Below are positions 1 through 5,785 of a stretch of 7,116 bases of DNA, one piece after another. The first letter of the stretch is position 1. Every line of letters begins with the position of its first letter. The stretch spans positions 9,863 through 16,978 of the forward strand of contig DDSL01000006.1 in assembly GCA_002343825.1 (NCBI GenBank), written 5' to 3'. Made by a program: the position numbers and the translations under genes. This stretch comes from Chthonomonas sp. UBA2391. GTDB taxonomy: Bacteria > Armatimonadota > Fimbriimonadia > Fimbriimonadales > Fimbriimonadaceae. The notes beneath the pieces were generated by a model that was not told where the DNA came from, did not search any database, and worked only from the letters and a program-made list of their open reading frames with translations.

Positions 1-913
1 CGAGCCGATACGACCTCGTTCGAGTCGTAAAGACGGCATCGGCGAACATGTCATAGAAGTCGTCGGAGCGGACGACGTAAGGTCGAGTGTCTTGACTCCG
101 GATGACGACCTCACCTCGCCGCGGGACCAGTCGACCGAGGGCGCGCAGGTCCCGCCGGGTGAAGACCCTTTCGATATCGTAGATCGCGTCTCGCAGCCGT
201 CCTTGAACGCCTCGATCCCACCGGTCGTTTCGGTCGCCCCAGCCCCAAGAGTCGTCGTCCCTATCTTGGCCCCACGAGTAAGTGCCGTCAATGGAGAAGT
301 TCCACTCGGGGATATCAAACCGAACCCGAACTTGGTTGACGTAAGCCGGCAGGTGGCCATATCGGTACCACGGGGACGGGACACAGTTGTCCTCGTAGTT
401 GAACCGGTAGTGGGGATAGACGAAGTAATCGTCGCACCAGCCCGGATCGTAGTGGTAGTACCCGGCCCGGTATTGGTTCGATTGGCTTGGCCGAGCCCGG
501 TGCTCCCGGCTTGCTTCTTGAGCTGGGCGACCCGAATTGGGGGCCGCGTAGTCATCGATCTGGATGACGGTTCTTCCACGCGAGGATTGGGCACGGCTTT
601 GGTTGTTTTGGGAGCCGTATCGCACCTGACCGCTACGGGATTGAACAGTTATACGGTTGCTGTTTCCGTTGTTGCGACCTTGGTCGATTTGGATCGATCC
701 GTTTTGGCGGTCTCGCGAGGATTCCTGCTGTCGACCACCCTCGGACCGATTCCCGCTATTTCCCTCGCTCCGGTTGCCACGATCGCCGCGCTCCGAGCGC
801 TCGCCGTCTCCTCCGCCACCGCCACGTTTTTTTCCGAGCAGGTCGTCGCTCAAGGCAGCCGTACTGCCGAGAAGGGTTGCTGCGATTAGGGCGAGAGATA
901 CGATTCGCTTCAT
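1..913 (-). CDS. Secreted low-complexity protein of unknown function (3' end beyond window)
   Basis: I do not recognise this gene. Reading leftward from ATG at 913-911, the frame stays open for 304 codons to the window edge, so the C-terminus is missing. Residues 1-22 form a signal peptide: KR at 2-3, a hydrophobic core to about 16, and a small-residue cleavage zone around 19-22. The product is therefore probably exported. Residues 30-150 are rich in Gly, Asn, Ser, Arg and Gln and contain the repeat GNRSEG twice (46-51, 54-59). Residues 150-235 are rich in Tyr, Trp and Asp, with two cysteines (160, 177) that could form a disulfide. From about 235 the protein becomes a normal charged/hydrophobic mixture that resembles a small alpha+beta domain; an NTF2-like fold is only a guess. 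An AGGAG lies 14 bases before the ATG, which is long for a Shine-Dalgarno site. The gene is divergent from the rfbD-like gene. A long open frame on the opposite strand is its shadow. Confidence 0.82.
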   Translation of the reverse strand, partial: MKRIVSLALIAATLLGSTAALSDDLLGKKRGGGGGDGERSERGDRGNRSEGNSGNRSEGGRQQESSRDRQNGSIQIDQGRNNGNSNRITVQSRSGQVRYGSQNNQSRAQSSRGRTVIQIDDYAAPNSGRPAQEASREHRARPSQSNQYRAGYYHYDPGWCDDYFVYPHYRFNYEDNCVPSPWYRYGHLPAYVNQVRVRFDIPEWNFSIDGTYSWGQDRDDDSWGWGDRNDRWDRGVQGRLRDAIYDIERVFTRRDLRALGRLVPRRGEVVIRSQDTRPYVVRSDDFYDMFADAVFTTRTRSYRL

Positions 914-991
914 GCTTTTCGATTGCACTCCTAAGGTCCACGCTTCGTTGCGAGGGCTCTTGTGGATGTGAACGCGCGACCCTGGCCGACG

Positions 992-997
992 TATCAT
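992..997 (+). promoter_or_regulatory. -10-like TATCAT just before the rfbD start
   Basis: TATCAT ends 7 bases before a GTG codon at 1005 and 10 bases before the ATG at 1008. A transcript from this -10 would begin at or very near the start codon, giving a leaderless or nearly leaderless mRNA. No good -35 hexamer is visible about 17 bases upstream. The competing reading is AGGG at 998-1001 acting as a ribosome binding site for the ATG at 1008 (6-base spacing), which would need an upstream promoter. The sequence alone does not decide between them. Confidence 0.3.
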
Positions 998-1007
998 AGG
1001 GCACGTG

Positions 1008-1841
1008 ATGGAGAACCTCTTGGTGCTGGGTGGCACGGGACTTTTGGGCCGGTGGGTGGTTCGTTTGGCGACGGAACGTGGCTTCGTGGTCCGCGCTTCA
1101 GGGAGGGAAGAGCTGGATCTTCTCCGGTCGGATCTTGAGTTCGGAGCATTCGATGCCGCGATCAACTGTGCCGCCTACACCGCGGTGGACCGAGCCGAGA
1201 GTGAGCCCGAGGTGGCCTTTCGCCTCAATGCGGGGCTTCCGGCACAACTGGCTTGGGCCGCAGCGGGGCGTCCGGTCCTGCACGTCAGTACCGACTACGT
1301 CTTCAATGGGGAATCCACGCGGCCCTACCAGCCCTCCGATCCGGTCGATCCGCTCGGCGTTTATGGACGGACCAAGCGTGATGGGGAGCTTTGTCTCGAA
1401 GGCGTGGGAACGATTGTCCGTACTTCGTGGCTCTTCGGGCCCGAGCGGCCGTGCTTTCCCCGGGCCGTGCTCCAGCGGGCGCTTTCGGGACAGGCGGTGA
1501 GGGTGGTCGACGACCAGTGGGGAACACCAACCCACGTGGCCGATCTAGCTAGAGTTCTCCTGGACCTATTGGCGATTTCGCCGGGACCAGGGACGTTTCA
1601 CGCGGCCGGTCCTGAAGTGGTGAGTTGGCATCAATTCGCGACCCAACTTTTCCGAGAACATAACCTTCAGCGGGGAACGGCTCTCCCAGATCCGGAGCCG
1701 ATCCCGACGTCGGCCTGGCCTACTCCTGCGCCTCGTCCGGCATTTAGCGCGCTGGACTCCTCCGATCTCTGGGGCATGGGGATTGAGGCGATCCCACCGC
1801 TCGCCGAACAGATTTCCCGGTACATCCGAGCCTTGGACTAG
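1008..1841 (+). CDS. rfbD: dTDP-4-dehydrorhamnose reductase (RfbD/RmlD family)
   Basis: This enzyme performs the last step of dTDP-L-rhamnose synthesis: NAD(P)H-dependent reduction of dTDP-4-dehydro-L-rhamnose in the cytoplasm, supplying rhamnose for surface polysaccharides. It is an extended SDR protein of 277 residues, close to the usual 280-300. The N-terminal nucleotide loop GGTGLLG is at 8-14 and the family stretch NCAAYTAVDRAE at 53-64. The STDYVF strand (94-99) carries the catalytic-site Thr95, and Tyr119/Lys123 form the YxxxK pair. RTSWLFG (138-144), DQWGTPT (169-175) and RPAFSAL (243-249) are RmlD-type substrate-domain motifs. I chose ATG at 1008 because AGGG lies 6 bases upstream. 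An in-frame GTG at 1005 directly before it would add one residue and is a real alternative. No other rhamnose-pathway gene (rfbA, rfbB, rfbC) is visible, so the gene stands alone here. It converges on the chemoreceptor gene. Confidence 0.92.
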   Translation: MENLLVLGGTGLLGRWVVRLATERGFVVRASGREELDLLRSDLEFGAFDAAINCAAYTAVDRAESEPEVAFRLNAGLPAQLAWAAAGRPVLHVSTDYVFNGESTRPYQPSDPVDPLGVYGRTKRDGELCLEGVGTIVRTSWLFGPERPCFPRAVLQRALSGQAVRVVDDQWGTPTHVADLARVLLDLLAISPGPGTFHAAGPEVVSWHQFATQLFREHNLQRGTALPDPEPIPTSAWPTPAPRPAFSALDSSDLWGMGIEAIPPLAEQISRYIRALD

Positions 1842-1871
1842 AAAAAAAGTGCCCGGGGCGGTGGGGCCCCG
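1842..1871 (-). terminator. Rho-independent terminator of the chemoreceptor gene
   Basis: Between the convergent stops, CGGGGC (1854-1859) pairs with GCCCCG (1866-1871) across a 6-base loop. Read on the minus strand, the stem is followed after 5 bases by seven T residues (complement of the A-run 1842-1848). This is a classic intrinsic terminator about 30 bases after the receptor stop codon. On the plus strand the nearest T-run (1887-1891) lies 15 bases past the stem, so termination of rfbD by the same hairpin is less certain. Confidence 0.7.
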
Positions 1872-1902
1872 AGCGAACTTGGCATCTTTTTGTCTGGTGC
1901 GG

Positions 1903-3852
1903 TTAGGCTGCGATCTTGAGCGTCGCAGTCGAGGTTTGGGAATTCTCGTCGGTCTTGAACTGGTCGATGAGGGTCTGAAGCCGCATGGCGGTTTGGCTGA
2001 GGCTGACCGCGACGGCGCTGACCTCTTGGATTCCGGCCGTCTGTTGCTGGACCATCTCCGAGATCTGGAGCGAGCTCTGGAGGATGCTTTCGTTGCTGGC
2101 CCCCATTTGCTGGGCTCCGGCGGCGGTCTCCTCGGCAACGGCGGCGACGCTTCCGATGCTGCTGGCCACGGTCTTCGCGTTGACGCTCATGTCTTCCACC
2201 TGGCGGGTGTTGGCCGAGGCGATGCGCTCGACTTCGGCCACGGCTTGCAGGATCTCTTGAAGCGCGAGCTTGGCTTGGTCGCTGGACTTACTGCCCGACT
2301 CGACCTCGGCACTCGATTCGTTCATCGCCTTGATCGCCTCTTCGACTCCGGCTCGAACTGAGTTGATCAGGCCCTCGATTTCCTTGGTCGCTTCCCCGGA
2401 ACGCTCCGCGAGCTTCCGAACTTCGTCGGCGACAACGGCAAATCCTCGGCCGTGTTCGCCGGCTCGGGCTGCCTCGATGGCTGCGTTGAGGGCCAAGAGG
2501 TTGGTCTGATCGGCAATCTCGTTGATCGTCTGGACGATGGCGCCGATTTGCTGTTGCTTCTCGTCCAGATCGGCGACGGCCTTCGCCGAGTGTCCGACCT
2601 GAGTCTGGATGCGACCCATCGAGTTGATGGTAGCGGTGACGGCCTCACCGGCGGTCTTAGCGACTTCAGCGGCGCGCTTTGTGGCTTCGGCTTGGTCGAT
2701 ACTTCCGTCCTTCACTCGGTCGATCGCTCCTTCGAGGCTATCCATGCTCTGAGCCGCGTCGGTCGCGCTGGCTGCGAGTTGGTCACTACCCTTGGCGATC
2801 TCGTTGACCGTGCGAGAATTCTCTTGGGCGCTGCCGGTGAAGGATTGAACGTTGGCGGCAATCGAGTCGGCGGCGGCGGCGGTTTCCTCGCTACTTGCCG
2901 AGAGGTTTTGGCTCGTTTCGCTGACCTCAGTCGCGTTGCTCTGTACCTGCCTCAGCATCGAGGTGAGACCTTGCTGAGCCTCTTGGAACGAGATAATCGA
3001 GGTTTGGGCCAAGTTCAGCATCTCGTTAAAGGTCTTGCTCAGCTTGCCGAGTTCATCGTTTGACGGATTCTCGATCGGCTTGGTCACGGGTTCGGCTCTT
3101 ACGGTAAGGTCGCCGTTCTTCAGGGCGACGATTGCCTGGGTCATAGCCGTGAGACAGTTTTGACTGAGACTGGTGAGGCGGGCCTGGAGTGCTGCGGCAG
3201 GACCCGTAATGCTCTTCGTGATGAAGGTACTCAGAAGGACGCTGACCGCGATGATCACTCCGAGCAAAATCAAGGAGGTGGTCCGGGCCTGGTTCGTGGC
3301 GTTTTCCAGACGGGTGTCGAGGGTCTTGGCTCGGTTCTTGTTCCACTCGATGACACTGTAGAGTTCGGTGCGCCATGTGTCATTGAAATGGCTACGAGAC
3401 TCGCCATCGAGCAGAGCTTCGGCCTGGCCCTTCTGATTCGCCTCGTTGAACTTAATAATCTGGTTCAGATAGGCTTCTTGCTCTTGCCAGAGCTTCTTGA
3501 GATCCGCCGCGTTCTGCTTGTCCTCGGCCGCAACGGTGTGCTCGGCATAAGTTCCAATGGCGGAGTTCACCTGGGATAGATCGTTGCGCAACTTTTCAAT
3601 GTGTGCTTTCTGACCAGCGAGGTCAGCCCCCGTGGCCCGGATGGCGTACAGGCGAGCCGAGACGGAAGACCCGTAGGCTTCACCGATGGCCTCCATCCGA
3701 GGCAGTGCCTTCTCGCTCAGGTTATTCGCTTGCGAGTACAGCTCGTTTGCAGTCGATTGGCCCACCCAAAAAATAGCGCCAGTGCCGATGATCGCGGTGG
3801 CGAATCCGATCGCCAGCTTCTTTGCGATTCCAATGTTTCTAAACCAGTTCAT
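1903..3852 (-). CDS. Methyl-accepting chemotaxis protein
   Basis: This is a transmembrane chemoreceptor of 649 residues that would sense a ligand and control CheA through CheW. TM1 is at about 13-32, followed by a mostly helical extracytoplasmic domain at 33-191 of the four-helix-bundle length. TM2 is at 192-212. A HAMP region starts at 213 (ITGP at 215-218, DELG at 266-269). It is longer than a standard HAMP, with additional sequence around 225-245. The signalling domain runs from about 290 to 632, with the conserved tip at 445-485 (NLLALNAAIEAARAGE at 451-466, then GRGF and EVRKLAERS). Gln/Glu pairs in the flanking helices could be methylation sites. The arm from tip to C-terminus is about 165 residues, longer than in E. 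coli Tsr, so it is probably a longer heptad class. The C-terminus (ending LKIAA) lacks an NWETF-type CheR-binding pentapeptide. ATG at 3852 has GGAG 6 bases upstream. No che genes are adjacent, and the ligand cannot be inferred. Confidence 0.96.
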   Translation of the reverse strand: MNWFRNIGIAKKLAIGFATAIIGTGAIFWVGQSTANELYSQANNLSEKALPRMEAIGEAYGSSVSARLYAIRATGADLAGQKAHIEKLRNDLSQVNSAIGTYAEHTVAAEDKQNAADLKKLWQEQEAYLNQIIKFNEANQKGQAEALLDGESRSHFNDTWRTELYSVIEWNKNRAKTLDTRLENATNQARTTSLILLGVIIAVSVLLSTFITKSITGPAAALQARLTSLSQNCLTAMTQAIVALKNGDLTVRAEPVTKPIENPSNDELGKLSKTFNEMLNLAQTSIISFQEAQQGLTSMLRQVQSNATEVSETSQNLSASSEETAAAADSIAANVQSFTGSAQENSRTVNEIAKGSDQLAASATDAAQSMDSLEGAIDRVKDGSIDQAEATKRAAEVAKTAGEAVTATINSMGRIQTQVGHSAKAVADLDEKQQQIGAIVQTINEIADQTNLLALNAAIEAARAGEHGRGFAVVADEVRKLAERSGEATKEIEGLINSVRAGVEEAIKAMNESSAEVESGSKSSDQAKLALQEILQAVAEVERIASANTRQVEDMSVNAKTVASSIGSVAAVAEETAAGAQQMGASNESILQSSLQISEMVQQQTAGIQEVSAVAVSLSQTAMRLQTLIDQFKTDENSQTSTATLKIAA

Positions 3853-3858
3853 CCCTTT

Positions 3859-3863
3859 CTCCC
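3859..3863 (-). promoter_or_regulatory. Ribosome binding site of the chemoreceptor gene
   Basis: On the minus strand GGGAG sits 6 bases before the ATG, one of the strongest Shine-Dalgarno matches in the window. It fixes the start and places it one base from the leader hairpin at 3865-3881. Confidence 0.7.
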
Positions 3864-3864
3864 T

Positions 3865-3881
3865 GTCCTGCGTTACAGGAC
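3865..3881 (-). promoter_or_regulatory. Leader hairpin beside the chemoreceptor ribosome binding site
   Basis: GTCCTG (3865-3870) and CAGGAC (3876-3881) form a perfect 6-bp inverted repeat around a 5-base loop. It lies between the putative promoter and the Shine-Dalgarno site, ending one base from the latter. It could be a 5' mRNA-stabilising stem, a modulator of translation, or a DNA operator for a dimeric regulator. It has no T-tract after it, so it is not a terminator. Confidence 0.4.
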
Positions 3882-3895
3882 GGACCTAGGAGAAA

Positions 3896-3922
3896 TTGTC
3901 GGCCACCAATATGAAATCCCTA
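3896..3922 (-). promoter_or_regulatory. Sigma-28 (FliA)-like promoter of the chemoreceptor gene
   Basis: On the minus strand, TAGGGATT (3922-3915), an 11-base spacer and GCCGACAA (3903-3896) match the flagellar sigma-28 consensus TAAAGTTT-N11-GCCGATAA at 12 of 16 positions. The -10 matches at 7 of 8 and the spacing is exact. Transcription would start near 3889, giving a leader of about 37 bases that contains the hairpin and the ribosome binding site. Chemoreceptors are common FliA targets. The -35 half is weak, and it is unknown whether this organism has FliA, so the call is tentative. Confidence 0.4.
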
Positions 3923-3962
3923 GTACATCATTTTAAATCAATACGAAATACTGGGGTCTGAT

Positions 3963-4616
3963 TCAGAGCTCGAAGTCCTTATCAACTGGTGGTTTTGGGC
4001 GTTCGACGGTTTTGCGGGTGAACCGCTTGGCGGTGGCCGAGATATCGAACAATGAGACCATGTAGGCCCCCGCGATCAGCAAGAGGGGAAGAAAGACCAG
4101 ACCATTGAAGGGCCCCGGGCGGGCAAACCCGACGAGGCCAAGCAATCCACTGAGCCCATTGGGAACGAGAAAGAGTCCGATCCATCCGAGCAGGTAGAGC
4201 CCCATCAGGACTCCCCCTTTCATGACTTCTCCGAGAGTGATCTGGCCAAGGCCAGGGAGAAGACTGCTTAGGACGGAGGCAGTCTTTCCGCTTGCGGCGA
4301 CTTCGAATTCGGAAAGGGTGCTCGAAAAATCCGCACTTCCTACCTGAGCGTTAAAGACGAGATCGGCGTGCTTCTTCTGGACGGCGATGTTGTCTGGCTG
4401 CTGGGAGAGGATCTTGGCGTACTCATCAAGTGCGGCCTGAGTCTGCCCTCGTTCTACGAGATCGTCGGCGATGGCTTCGCGCACGAGCGGGCTCTCGGGG
4501 GCCGCTTGCTGAAGCTCCTCCAAGAGCCGCGCCTGTTCCTTTTGGTCACCGCGCCGTTTGGCCACCTGCAGGTGACGAAAAAGGGACTCCAGCTTGTCAG
4601 CGTCCATCGGATTCAT
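3963..4616 (-). CDS. TPR-like N-terminal domain with C-terminal membrane region, function unknown
   Basis: A 217-residue protein I cannot name. Residues 5-90 are helical and charged with tetratricopeptide-like spacing: a first helix pair at about 8-38 (AKRRGDQKEQARLLEEL) and a second at 44-75 (ADDLVERGQTQAALDEYAKIL) with typical small and aromatic positions. A linker at 91-115 leads to SLLPGLGQITLGEVMKGG (118-135). This resembles the PGLGQ-x-x-x-G-x-x-x-KG motif of small multi-pass membrane proteins of the TM2/DUF5683 type. Hydrophobic segments follow at about 134-151, 154-165 and 172-190. The tail is basic then acidic (ending KDFEL). The likely picture is a cytoplasmic TPR arm on a membrane anchor, perhaps a scaffold. 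I chose ATG at 4616; ATG at 4607 is also possible. A TTG at 4667 is open but lies against the hairpin at 4641-4663 and is unlikely. It is last in the minus-strand gene row and may read through from the carbonic anhydrase gene. Confidence 0.8.
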   Translation of the reverse strand: MNPMDADKLESLFRHLQVAKRRGDQKEQARLLEELQQAAPESPLVREAIADDLVERGQTQAALDEYAKILSQQPDNIAVQKKHADLVFNAQVGSADFSSTLSEFEVAASGKTASVLSSLLPGLGQITLGEVMKGGVLMGLYLLGWIGLFLVPNGLSGLLGLVGFARPGPFNGLVFLPLLLIAGAYMVSLFDISATAKRFTRKTVERPKPPVDKDFEL

Positions 4617-4640
4617 TGTGTACCCGGATGGACGGTTCGT

Positions 4641-4663
4641 GAGGGCCGCGTGGTGCGGCCCTC
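4641..4663 (-). terminator. Strong hairpin between carbonic anhydrase and TPR/membrane genes
   Basis: GAGGGCCGC (4641-4649) and GCGGCCCTC (4655-4663) make a perfect 9-bp GC-rich stem with a 5-base loop. It begins 11 bases after the carbonic anhydrase stop and ends 24 bases before the ATG of the next gene. Neither side carries a T-tract (the minus-strand continuation is ACGAACCG). It is thus either a terminator of the T-less type, an attenuator, or an RNA-stability element that sets the relative expression of the two genes. Confidence 0.5.
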
Positions 4664-4673
4664 TCAATCAAGA

Positions 4674-5390
4674 TTAATGGAGCCAGGTCTTGGTGTCGGG
4701 GTGCTCGCCCATCCACGTGACCTTTCCGGTGGCGAGGTCGTAGACCGCGCCGACGGTCTTGAGTTTGCCGCCTAGAGTGAGGGTGCGGATGTTCTCGCTG
4801 CGTTTGTAGAGGTTCTCGATCGAGACCCAAACGTTTTCGCGAATCGCAGCCGGAACGACGGCTGAACCGGATTGTCCGTTGTTCTTGCTGCTGGCGCGTT
4901 CGACGGCGGGGCCGATGGGTTCCACCAGATCTTGGATGTTTTGGTTCACGTCCGCGCCCTCGGCCACGGCCTTGACGGCTCCGCAATTCGTGTGACCCAT
5001 GACGACGAGGAGTTTGGCCCCGAGGTGCTCGGTTCCGTAGTCGACTGTTCCGATCTCACTGACATTGGCGACATTTCCGGCGACCCGCACGACGAAGAGA
5101 TCGCCGATCCCTTGGTCAAAGAGGATCTCGGGGGCGACTCGGCTATCCGAGCATGTGAGGATGACTGCAAACGGGGCTTGGCCTTTGGCCGTCTCCGCCA
5201 GTCGCTTTCGGTCTTGGTGAGGACGCTTGCTCTTACCCTGGACAAAGCGACCATTACCTTGCTTGAGCTGAGTCAAAGCGGCATCAAAGGACACTCCACT
5301 ACCGGCGGTCGGCGAGCTCGTGGCCAGGTAGGGCAGGATGAAACCGGCCAATATTGCGGTCGAAAAGACAGTAGTTCGGAAGTGCCTCAT
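4674..5390 (-). CDS. Exported beta-class carbonic anhydrase
   Basis: A zinc enzyme that interconverts CO2 and bicarbonate. With ATG at 5390 the product is 238 residues. CSDSR (80-84) provides the zinc ligand Cys80 and the Asp82/Arg84 dyad; GHTNCGA (132-138) provides His133 and Cys136. These complete the beta-class site. RVAGNV (102-107), FDQGIGDLF (91-99) and DYGTEHLG (117-124) are further family motifs, and the C-terminal V-x-G-A-x-YDL-x-TG stretch (213-222) is typical. Residues 4-5 are basic/aromatic and 8-24 hydrophobic, followed by a Ser/Thr/Pro-rich linker. This indicates a signal peptide or membrane anchor, so the enzyme probably acts outside the cytoplasm. A further upstream ATG at 5471 would overlap rsfS and put 27 polar residues before the signal, so I reject it. 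The gene is 35 bases after rsfS and is probably cotranscribed. No strong ribosome binding site is seen. Confidence 0.93.
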   Translation of the reverse strand: MRHFRTTVFSTAILAGFILPYLATSSPTAGSGVSFDAALTQLKQGNGRFVQGKSKRPHQDRKRLAETAKGQAPFAVILTCSDSRVAPEILFDQGIGDLFVVRVAGNVANVSEIGTVDYGTEHLGAKLLVVMGHTNCGAVKAVAEGADVNQNIQDLVEPIGPAVERASSKNNGQSGSAVVPAAIRENVWVSIENLYKRSENIRTLTLGGKLKTVGAVYDLATGKVTWMGEHPDTKTWLH

Positions 5391-5425
5391 ACTGTCATTG
5401 ATAACGGGACGTTTTCCCGGATTAA

Positions 5426-5782
5426 TTAGTCTTCGGCCAAAAGGTCGGGGTTCTTGGCCATTCCTTCCCAAAGGGACTCCAGGTCATAGAACTGCCGTTT
5501 CTCTTCGCGCATGACGTTCAAAATGACGTCGCCGTAATCTTGGAGAACCCATCCGGAGTCCCCGATCTCGCTGCGGAGGGGGCGGATACCCTTTTCCCGC
5601 ATCTTTTCTTCGACTCTTTCGGCAATGGAACGGACGTGGGTGTCGCTGGTTCCAGAGCAGACGACGAAGAAGTCGGCGACAGAGGTTTTCTCGCGCACGT
5701 CAAGACGCTCGATGCGTTCGGCTTTCATGTCGTCGGCAAACTGCTCGATGAGTTGGACCTTGTCTTGGGATGTGATCTGCAT
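5426..5782 (-). CDS. rsfS: Ribosome silencing factor RsfS (Iojap/YbeB family)
   Basis: RsfS binds ribosomal protein uL14 on the 50S subunit and blocks joining with 30S, damping translation in starvation or stationary phase. The 118 residues match the usual family length. Visible hallmarks are the DFFVVCSGTSDTHVRSIAE stretch at 37-55, which forms the central beta strand and helix, and W78 with DYGDVI (82-87). Further hallmarks are the E-x-R-x-FYDLE-x-LW block at 94-105, ending in Trp105. The ATG is 3 bases after the nadD stop, implying translational coupling; no clear Shine-Dalgarno site is present. The nadD-rsfS order is widespread in bacteria and supports the call. Confidence 0.95.
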   Translation of the reverse strand: MQITSQDKVQLIEQFADDMKAERIERLDVREKTSVADFFVVCSGTSDTHVRSIAERVEEKMREKGIRPLRSEIGDSGWVLQDYGDVILNVMREEKRQFYDLESLWEGMAKNPDLLAED

Positions 5783-5785
5783 AGC

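Noticed and set aside
46..59. Residues 46-59 of the left-edge secreted protein (about 737-778 in DNA): repeated GNRSEG considered as a DNA tandem repeat.
   Set aside because: Only two imperfect copies within a low-complexity coding stretch; not a repeat array.
92..889. A 265-codon plus-strand open frame rich in Val, Ala and Pro.
   Set aside because: It lies antisense to the secreted-protein gene, whose minus-strand frame has a signal peptide and sensible composition. The plus frame has no recognisable domain and is explained by codon bias.
2452..3063. Long plus-strand open frames opposite the chemoreceptor gene, also at 1783-2361 and 3160-3579.
   Set aside because: The minus strand encodes unmistakable chemoreceptor motifs throughout. 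The plus frames are Leu/Gly/Asp-rich mirror translations without domains.
4617..4667. TTG start at 4667 for the TPR/membrane gene.
   Set aside because: The extra 17 codons are the translated arm of the 4641-4663 hairpin and have no protein-like pattern; ATG at 4616 is better.
5405..5419. Small inverted repeat CGGGA/TCCCG between rsfS and the carbonic anhydrase gene.
   Set aside because: Only 5 bp with a 5-base loop and no T-tract; too weak to call a terminator or regulator.
5391..5471. Upstream start for the carbonic anhydrase at 5471.
   Set aside because: It would overlap the rsfS coding end and place 27 polar residues before the signal peptide; ATG at 5390 gives a proper signal at the N-terminus.
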